From positions 1-9,945 of the forward strand of contig SKPR01000249.1 in the NCBI GenBank assembly GCA_007119455.1: a stretch of DNA of 9,945 nucleotides, written 5' to 3'. Position 1 is the first letter of the stretch, and each line of letters starts with the position of its first letter. The stretch is from Candidatus Brevefilum sp. (GTDB lineage: Bacteria; Chloroflexota; Anaerolineae; Anaerolineales; Anaerolineaceae). Below are positions 4,726 to 9,945 of the stretch, one piece after another. Made by a program: the position numbers and the translations under genes. Below the pieces are notes generated by a model. It searched no databases and was not told the origin of the DNA. It saw only the letters and a program-made list of their open reading frames with translations.

Positions 4726-5493
4726 TTAATGAAGGTTGTGTTCACTGGCTGATGACCCGGTACCGTTCTGCCATAATCGCCCGCCCCCGCCCGCCAGGTA
4801 GTTCCGCAGGGCCAGACGAACTTCTGTCTTAGCGCGCCAAAATACGCTGATTTGTGAGGCATAGCATAAGACGGACTCCTGCCAGGCTTCCAGGGCCTGT
4901 TCCCCCAATGGCCGGGCTAATCTGGTAAGGCCGTGCCAGATCGCCTCACGCCGGTCGAAGGCATCCAGGATGTAAGGATAGTCCCCGTAGACAAAACCGG
5001 TTGGCCGACTCAGTTCAACCGCCCTGACAACGGCCTGGTGATCGATGTGTCCCCCCAACCCCATCGGGGCGATCAACCGGGCATCATCCGGGACTTCGCT
5101 TGCCAGCATGGCCCGGATGGCGTCCACCAGATGAGGTTCGGGCGCACGGCTGAATAACGCCCGCTTATCCATCACGATTGGTTCACCGGAATGCGGATCA
5201 CGGCGGTAGATGGCATCCGGCCAGTGGAAGTGACGTGGTGCGGCATTCAGGACCTCACACGCTGCCCCGTCCTCGCTGAGCCGCATCCGGATGGCTTCCT
5301 CCCCCGACTTACCCCAGGCATGGTGGTTCTGTTGGGCAAAGGCGGAGTAGTTTTCATCAGGGGGGAAACCGGCCATCAGGGTCCAAATTTCCACCCGATG
5401 ACCTTCTCTGGACAGATCCCAAACCAGCCCGCCGCAGGAGAGGGCCACATCGTCAAGGTGAGGTGAGAGGAAGATGTAATGCTGCAGTTTCAT
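4726..5493 (-). CDS. PIG-L/LmbE-family zinc-dependent deacetylase
   Basis: Metal-dependent hydrolase of the family that removes N-acetyl groups from sugars such as GlcNAc-inositol, diacetylchitobiose or thiol precursors; 255 residues, a normal size. The N-terminal strand leads into SPHLDDVALSCGG: His12 and Asp15 fit the metal ligands and Asp14 the catalytic base. The second motif, GGHIDHQAVV, supplies His152 as third ligand. No signal peptide, so it is cytoplasmic. The C-terminal part (ESVLCYASQISVFW) matches the family's helical tail. The substrate cannot be told from sequence: the neighbours (PTS genes downstream, metal regulator upstream, all on the minus strand) do not form an obvious pathway. 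The ATG at 5491-5493 has only a weak AAAGAC ribosome binding site. Confidence 0.88.
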   Translation of the reverse strand: MKLQHYIFLSPHLDDVALSCGGLVWDLSREGHRVEIWTLMAGFPPDENYSAFAQQNHHAWGKSGEEAIRMRLSEDGAACEVLNAAPRHFHWPDAIYRRDPHSGEPIVMDKRALFSRAPEPHLVDAIRAMLASEVPDDARLIAPMGLGGHIDHQAVVRAVELSRPTGFVYGDYPYILDAFDRREAIWHGLTRLARPLGEQALEAWQESVLCYASQISVFWRAKTEVRLALRNYLAGGGGRLWQNGTGSSASEHNLH

Positions 5494-5636
5494 AAGGTCT
5501 TTTTTTCGTTATCGTCGTTGTCAGATTTGCCTGAGGTCTAAATTTTAATCACGCTAGCGCCTGTGTTTTATCACCTTGATGTTGATTGATGTTGAACAGC
5601 AAAGGCTTCATTGGCGATGATTGTATTTTTACGGCA

Positions 5637-6332
5637 TTATGGTTGCCCGGTTTCGGCATAAATATATTGGGCGACCTGGAACCCGAGGGTCACCCTGGAT
5701 TCATGGATGAGGAGTTCAACGGTTTGGTTAATGTCTGAGATATCCGTCACTTCGGCAATAACCCCTGGGGAAATTTCCTTTTCGGCGAAAAATTCGATCA
5801 CCGCAGGTTTTTGTTCTGCAAAGGTGTGGATCCGGCGGATTATGACACGTTGGCCTTGATCCAGTTCGGTCAGCCGTTTCCATCCCGCTGCCAGGTGTTC
5901 GTACCCCGGAAAGGGGTTGCCGTGGGGGCATAGATGCGGATTGCCCAATACCTCGGATAGCCGTTCCTCCAATGTGAGGGATATGGCGTGTTCAATTGCG
6001 TGGGCTTCCTGGTGGGTCTCATGCATTGGAAGACCCAGCAGATCAACCAGCAGGCACTCCACCAGCATGTGCCGGCGCAACACCGAACGGGCAGCCTCAC
6101 GGCCCGCTGCTGTCAGGGAAATGTCACCCCGGCCCCTGTTGATGAGCCACTGATCGCGTTCCATCCGCTTAACCGTCATCGCCACCGTTGCCGGGGTGAC
6201 GTCCAGCAACTCTGCCAGCCTGGCGGAAACGACTTCACCATCGTCTCTTTCCATCACATACATGAACATCAAGTAGTCTTCAACCGTATGGGTGGGACGT
6301 TGTGAGGTTTTCGCTTCTGGTGTTTCGGCCAT
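5637..6332 (-). CDS. DtxR/MntR-family metal-dependent transcriptional regulator
   Basis: Iron- or manganese-sensing repressor, 231 residues. A winged helix spans residues 16-78, with recognition helix around TPATVAMTVKRM (46-57) and wing RGDISLTAAG. A dimerisation and metal domain follows with His88, Glu92, His107, His111, Glu114 and His115, then the family hallmark CPHGNPFPG (135-143), and a C-terminal SH3/FeoA-like domain (about 155-231). His111 stands where DtxR has the ancillary-site Cys102, so Fe versus Mn choice is open. The neighbouring divergent ferric transporter argues for iron. The predicted transcription start (about 6344) lies only a dozen bases before the ATG; a GTG at 6341 adds three residues. 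Neither start has a clear Shine-Dalgarno, so the message may be nearly leaderless. Confidence 0.92.
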   Translation of the reverse strand: MAETPEAKTSQRPTHTVEDYLMFMYVMERDDGEVVSARLAELLDVTPATVAMTVKRMERDQWLINRGRGDISLTAAGREAARSVLRRHMLVECLLVDLLGLPMHETHQEAHAIEHAISLTLEERLSEVLGNPHLCPHGNPFPGYEHLAAGWKRLTELDQGQRVIIRRIHTFAEQKPAVIEFFAEKEISPGVIAEVTDISDINQTVELLIHESRVTLGFQVAQYIYAETGQP

Positions 6333-6350
6333 GCGTATCACTTTTGATGT

Positions 6351-6380
6351 GTATTAGAATTGACTAATATATCAAGTTAA
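6351..6380 (-). promoter_or_regulatory. Promoter of the DtxR-family regulator
   Basis: TTAACT (6375-6380) and TAATAC (6351-6356), spaced 18 bases apart on the minus strand. The -10 box overlaps the left arm of the TATTAG/CTAATA inverted repeat, consistent with autoregulation. Confidence 0.5.
6352..6369. promoter_or_regulatory. Candidate operator TATTAG-6-CTAATA
   Basis: A perfect inverted repeat with 6-bp arms (6352-6357 and 6364-6369) around AATTGA. Operators of the DtxR/MntR family are commonly imperfect palindromes with TTAG/CTAA-type ends, and this one fits. It covers the -35 of the transporter promoter and the -10 of the regulator promoter. A third CTAATA half-site lies at 6387-6392 next to the transporter -10. 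Binding by the adjacent regulator is inferred. Confidence 0.6.
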
Positions 6381-6388
6381 CATATACT
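6360..6388 (+). promoter_or_regulatory. Promoter of the ferric transporter operon
   Basis: TTGACT (6360-6365) and TATACT (6383-6388) with exactly 17 bases between, each 5/6 to the sigma-70 consensus. The predicted start near 6395 leaves an untranslated leader of about 80 bases that carries further repeats. Confidence 0.7.
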
Positions 6389-6395
6389 AATACCG

Positions 6396-6443
6396 CAAAT
6401 CGACGATCTCTATCATCGATTTTAACACAAATCAACGATCCCT
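6396..6443. repeat. Direct and inverted repeats in the transporter leader
   Basis: CAAATCGACGATCTCT (6396-6411) recurs as CAAATCAACGATCCCT (6428-6443), 14/16 identical and 32 bases apart. The first copy is also part of an inverted repeat, ATCGACGAT-4-ATCATCGAT (6399-6420), with one mismatch in nine. They lie just after the predicted transcription start, so they may be a second operator for the same or another regulator. Confidence 0.5.
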
Positions 6444-6474
6444 CCATCATAGACGAACACCAGAGAGGTTTTAA

Positions 6475-7524
6475 TTGTTTAAAAAGAACATATTCATAGC
6501 GATCATTTTGGGAATATTTTTGTTGGCCGCCTGCAGCCCCGGGGGTTTAACATCTGATCCGGGGTCCGGATCGGGTGATCCCGCAGACGATGCCAGATTG
6601 GTGATCTACTCAGGGCGATCTGAGGCTTTGCTCCAACCGGTTTTGGAGGCCTTCAGTGAGGCTTATCCCGAAATCGAAATTTCTTTAAAAGCAGGAAGCA
6701 ATAGCGAATTGGCGAATGCCATTCTCGAAGAGCAGGCCAACCCCCAGGCTGATGTTTTTATCACCACTGAGGTTTTTACGGCCCAGGCCCTGGCCATGCA
6801 GGGTGTCTTTCAACCCTACCAGCCGGAAGCTGCAATTTCATTTCCCACTGGCTATGTCAGCCCGGACAACTTATGGGTCGGTCTGACCATGCGAGCCAGA
6901 ATCATCATGTACAACACCGATCTGGTCTCTGAATCAGAGGTGCCAACTTCAATTGATGCATTAACGGATGAAGTCTGGCGGGGGCAGGTTGCGACCACCA
7001 GCTCGACCAATGGTTCGATGCTGGCCCAAATTGCTTCCATGCGCCAAATCCTGGGCGATGAAGCCACAGAAGCCTGGCTGCGTGATCTGATCAATAATGA
7101 CACCACCTTCTTTGGTGGTCATACGGATGTGCGCAAAGCGGTTGGTGCCGGCGAGTTTGCTCTGGGGTTGGTCAACCACTATTATTACCACCTCCAACTG
7201 GCAGAGGGCAGCAATGTCGGTGTGGTCTACCCGGATCAGGGCGAGGATCAGATCGGTTTGCTGACCAATGCCACAGCCGCTGCCGTCATCCGTGATGCAA
7301 ATAATCCCCGTTCAGCAGAGACCTTCATTGATTTCCTGCTATCAGAAACCGGGCAGCGGCTATTTGCCGAACAGAATTACGAATATCCCATACTTTCAGG
7401 GGTCGCGACGCTTGCTGAAATTCAACCCCTCGACAATTTAGCGGTGGCTGAAATCAATGTAGCCCTGGCTGCTGAAGACCTGGATGAAACTTTTGATCTG
7501 ATTGATCGGGTGGGAATGCCTTAA
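6475..7524 (+). CDS. fbpA: Ferric iron ABC transporter substrate-binding lipoprotein
   Basis: Extracytoplasmic iron-binding protein of the FbpA/FutA type, 349 residues. A lipoprotein signal peptide ends in LLAAC, making Cys20 the lipidated residue, followed by a Gly/Ser/Asp linker to about residue 40. The mature domain starts with LVIYSGRSEALLQPVLEAF, typical of the family. The adjacent tyrosines at 236-238 (NHYYYHL) match the position of the iron-binding tyrosines, and Tyr45 may add a ligand. The C-terminal part (SAETFIDFLLSETGQRLFAEQNYEYPI) is also characteristic. The start is a TTG at 6475 with AGAGGT five bases upstream; no nearby ATG or GTG gives a full signal peptide. First gene of a three-gene operon and divergent from the metal regulator, so iron-repressed expression is likely. 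Confidence 0.93.
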   Translation: MFKKNIFIAIILGIFLLAACSPGGLTSDPGSGSGDPADDARLVIYSGRSEALLQPVLEAFSEAYPEIEISLKAGSNSELANAILEEQANPQADVFITTEVFTAQALAMQGVFQPYQPEAAISFPTGYVSPDNLWVGLTMRARIIMYNTDLVSESEVPTSIDALTDEVWRGQVATTSSTNGSMLAQIASMRQILGDEATEAWLRDLINNDTTFFGGHTDVRKAVGAGEFALGLVNHYYYHLQLAEGSNVGVVYPDQGEDQIGLLTNATAAAVIRDANNPRSAETFIDFLLSETGQRLFAEQNYEYPILSGVATLAEIQPLDNLAVAEINVALAAEDLDETFDLIDRVGMP

Positions 7525-7528
7525 ACCG

Positions 7529-9211
7529 ATGAAGGAGCTTGATCGCCCATTGATTCAACCCCGGAAAAGTGTTTTCCTGACGAAAGCCAGGTCAGCTTAC
7601 CAGCAACATCTGGGAAAGAAACGAATCCCGACCTGGCTGATTGTTATGGGTGTCCTGGTGGCTGCCCTTGCCGCAGTTACCCCGTTTTATATTCTGTTAA
7701 GGATGTTTGGGGCTGACGGTTCAGCATGGCTGAGGCTATTACAATCCCGGCTGTGGGTCTTGATGGGCAATACGCTCATGCTGGTCTTTGCTGTAACGGG
7801 CGCGGCGACCATCATCGGCGTTGGCCTTGCCTGGTTAACTGAACGGAGTGATTTACCCGGCCGCAAGATTTTTCGCTGGTTGTTTGCCCTTCCCCTGGCG
7901 ATCCCGGCTTATATCGGCGCCATCATCCACCTGGCCCTGTTTCGACCCAGGGGCGGACTGGTCCCGCAGGCACTTGAAACCTGGTTTGGGTACACCGGGC
8001 GCACGCCTTCACCGACCGGTTTTGGGGGCGCTTTTTTCATTCTCACGCTGTTCAGCTTTCCCTATGTTTATTTATTAAGTGGGGCCGCCTTTCGATCCCT
8101 GCATGCCTCACTCGTGGAATCTGCCCGGATATTGGGCTGCCGGCCCTGGAAGGCGTTTCTCTCCGTGGTTGTGCCCGTCATGCGACCAGGGATCACGGCA
8201 GGGGCTTTGCTGATTGCCCTGGACATTCTGGCTGAATATGGGACAGTGGCCCTATTGCGCTTTGAAACATTTTCTTCGGCGATCTTTGTTCAGCTATCAG
8301 GCCGTTATAACCGGTCAGCTGCCGTGGTTTTAAGTGGTGTGTTGATCCTGCTGGCATTTTTGTTCTTATGGGCTGAATTACGCCTGAACGGACGGGCACG
8401 CTTCACGCAAATAGAAAGCAACTGGCGAGAATCCCGGCTGACACCCCTCAATCATTGGAAAATCCCGGCATTTCTGGTGGGATCTGCCATTGTTTTCGCC
8501 AGCCTCGTGGTTCCCCTTGGAATCCTGACGCATTGGAGTATTGCAGCGCTGTCCGATTATGCTGCTTTTTCATCCATTGTTCGCACCGGTTCCCAGACTT
8601 TTGGAAATTATATCGTCAACAGCCTGTCAACCGGATTACTGGCTGCCGGGATCGCCGTGATTCTGTCCCTGCCTGTTGCCATTTTCGCTGTCCGTTACCC
8701 GGGGAAGATGTCCCGGCTGCTATCCCAGATGTGCCAGGTCGGTTACGCCATCCCCGGTGTGGTGACGGCTTTGAGTGTGGTTTTGCTCGTCAACCGGTTG
8801 CTGCCGTTTTTCTATGCCACACCCCTGGTGCTGGTTTTGGCCTATGTTCTGCGCTATCTACCGCAGGCTGTCCGGTCAAGCGAATCCGCGTTGAACCAGG
8901 TTTCACCCTCCCTCGAAGAAGCCTCCCGCACACTGGGCAAGACACATGGGGACACATTTTGGAAAATCTCGCTGCCGCTGATCATGCCGGGACTGTTAGC
9001 CGGGGGCGCCCTGGTGTTTCTCAGTTCAATCAAGGAACTGCCGGCAACTTTACTGCTCCGGCCAGCCGGGTTTGACACGCTGGCGGTGAGAGTCTGGATG
9101 TGGTCGCATGATGGTTTTTATCTGCAAGCTGCACCAGCGGCGATATTCCTGGTGCTCATTTCGATTATCCCCCTGGCATTATTGCTCCGGAAAGTGCAGG
9201 CATTTCGATGA
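7529..9211 (+). CDS. fbpB: Ferric iron ABC transporter permease, fused two-domain
   Basis: Inner-membrane channel of the iron importer, 560 residues, with both permease halves in one chain as is normal for FbpB. After a basic cytoplasmic N-terminus the first membrane segment is near 34-58. Each half carries an EAA loop that docks on the ATPase: SLVESARILGCRPWKAFLSV (about 192-215) and SLEEASRTLGKTHGDTFWKI (about 460-482), each with the conserved G and downstream P-x-x-x-P-G. Roughly twelve hydrophobic segments in total. I chose the ATG at 7529, four bases after the binding-protein stop; a TTG at 7502 lies inside the previous gene and adds nine residues. The stop TGA overlaps the next gene's ATG, so translation of permease and ATPase is probably coupled. 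Confidence 0.94.
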   Translation: MKELDRPLIQPRKSVFLTKARSAYQQHLGKKRIPTWLIVMGVLVAALAAVTPFYILLRMFGADGSAWLRLLQSRLWVLMGNTLMLVFAVTGAATIIGVGLAWLTERSDLPGRKIFRWLFALPLAIPAYIGAIIHLALFRPRGGLVPQALETWFGYTGRTPSPTGFGGAFFILTLFSFPYVYLLSGAAFRSLHASLVESARILGCRPWKAFLSVVVPVMRPGITAGALLIALDILAEYGTVALLRFETFSSAIFVQLSGRYNRSAAVVLSGVLILLAFLFLWAELRLNGRARFTQIESNWRESRLTPLNHWKIPAFLVGSAIVFASLVVPLGILTHWSIAALSDYAAFSSIVRTGSQTFGNYIVNSLSTGLLAAGIAVILSLPVAIFAVRYPGKMSRLLSQMCQVGYAIPGVVTALSVVLLVNRLLPFFYATPLVLVLAYVLRYLPQAVRSSESALNQVSPSLEEASRTLGKTHGDTFWKISLPLIMPGLLAGGALVFLSSIKELPATLLLRPAGFDTLAVRVWMWSHDGFYLQAAPAAIFLVLISIIPLALLLRKVQAFR

Positions 9212-9945
9212 GCGCTTTGACGGTTAAGAACCTGGAAAAAATATTCGATGATGCCAGCTTCCCGGCGGTATGTGACGTCTCTTTCATGATGCGGCCGGGG
9301 GAGATTCTTTCCCTCTTAGGCCCAAGTGGCTCAGGGAAGACGACGATTCTGCGGGTGATTGCCGGGCTTGAGCAGCCTGACGCAGGTGAGGTCTTCATCA
9401 ACCAGCAAAAGGTTTCTGGCAAGAATTGTTTTGTGCCGCCTGAAGACCGGGGGGTTGGCATGGTATTTCAGGATCATGCCCTTTTCCCGCATCTGACCGT
9501 AGAAAAAAACCTTGCATTTGGACTGAAACAGAAGAAATCTGAGCATATGCGGTCCAGAGTCAGTGAAATGCTGCGATTGGTCAACCTGGAAAAATACGCC
9601 CGGCGATATCCCCACGAATTATCGGGTGGGGAACGCCAGCGGGTTGCCCTGGCCAGAGCCCTGGCTCCTGAGCCTGTTCTGGTTTTGATGGATGAACCTT
9701 TCAGCAGCCTGGATACCGATTTGCGGATTGCCATGCGTGAGCAGGTCAGAAGTCTGTTAAAAAAGCTTGAAGCAACGGTGATATTTGTGACCCACGACCA
9801 GGATGAAGCTTTGTTCATGGGAGACCGGGTCGCCGTCATTCACCAGGGGCGCCTGGAACAGATTGGGACGCCGGAAACGGTCTTTCAGAACGCAGCATCA
9901 CGGTTCGTCGCGGAATTCATGGGCGGCAGCCAATTTATCCCGGCC
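9208..9945 (+). CDS. fbpC: Ferric iron ABC transporter ATP-binding protein (partial, 3' end beyond window)
   Basis: ATPase that drives iron import. The first 246 codons are present and the frame is open at the right edge. All nucleotide-binding motifs are intact: Walker A GPSGSGKT (38-45), Q-loop Gln88, signature LSGGE (138-142), Walker B VLVLMDEP (157-164, Asp162 and catalytic Glu163), D-loop SSLD (166-169) and switch His196 in VTHDQDEA. After the core the sequence goes on with GRLEQIGTPETVFQNAASRFVAEFMG, the typical start of the C-terminal regulatory extension in FbpC/PotA-type proteins, so a full length near 340-360 residues is expected. The start ATG overlaps the permease stop by four bases (ATGA). 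Confidence 0.95.
   Translation, partial: MSALTVKNLEKIFDDASFPAVCDVSFMMRPGEILSLLGPSGSGKTTILRVIAGLEQPDAGEVFINQQKVSGKNCFVPPEDRGVGMVFQDHALFPHLTVEKNLAFGLKQKKSEHMRSRVSEMLRLVNLEKYARRYPHELSGGERQRVALARALAPEPVLVLMDEPFSSLDTDLRIAMREQVRSLLKKLEATVIFVTHDQDEALFMGDRVAVIHQGRLEQIGTPETVFQNAASRFVAEFMGGSQFIPA

Noticed and set aside
5552..5559. CGCTAGCG palindrome upstream of the deacetylase gene
   Set aside because: Too short and isolated to support an operator or terminator; the 143-base gap shows no clear promoter or terminator.

Overview
The window is bacterial chromosomal DNA of about 50% GC. It reads most like a member of the Chloroflexota, class Anaerolineae. That placement is an inference from gene style only: a long three-domain DtxR-type regulator facing a lipoprotein-based ferric transporter, TTG starts, a stand-alone PlsY, and an ascorbate-type PTS permease with a tail. 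No rRNA is present to confirm it.

Layout. (1) Positions 1-132 hold the start of a secreted protein gene on the minus strand. It is preceded by about 440 bases without a convincing gene but with many stable hairpins (188-536), so a long structured leader or a separate structured RNA is likely. (2) At 607-855 a minus-strand promoter, a 5' hairpin and a terminator outline a candidate small RNA of about 210 nt. A (GGTGAAT)-like purine-rich repeat lies next to it. (3) At 1054-1568 there is a minus-strand alanine tRNA unit: promoter, tRNA-Ala(CGC), two 67-bp repeats carrying 5' tRNA-like sequence, tRNA-Ala(GGC), terminator, then a decayed tRNA-Ala copy with its own copy of the same terminator. (4) plsY (1667-2263, plus strand) makes an acylation enzyme of phospholipid synthesis. 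(5) A nested inverted-repeat element lies at 2359-2450. (6) A minus-strand PTS pair (EIIC then EIIB, ascorbate/UlaA-SgaT type) spans 4366-2508. The EIIC tail is built from a 21-bp tandem repeat and is cut by a TAG inside one repeat unit. (7) A PIG-L/LmbE-type zinc deacetylase lies at 4726-5493 (minus). (8) A DtxR/MntR-family metal regulator (5637-6332, minus) faces a ferric iron ABC transporter operon (plus): lipoprotein binding protein, fused two-domain permease, and an ATPase that runs off the window end.

How the parts fit. The clearest functional unit is the iron module. The regulator and the transporter share a 140-bp divergent promoter region in which an inverted repeat, TATTAG-6-CTAATA, overlaps both the -35 of the transporter promoter and the -10 of the regulator promoter. 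The simplest reading is metal-dependent repression of uptake plus autoregulation. The PTS pair would take up and phosphorylate a sugar acid, but no EIIA is in the window. No defence system or mobile element was recognised. The most unusual signals are the decayed tRNA locus, the interrupted EIIC tail, the candidate small RNA and the structured leader.
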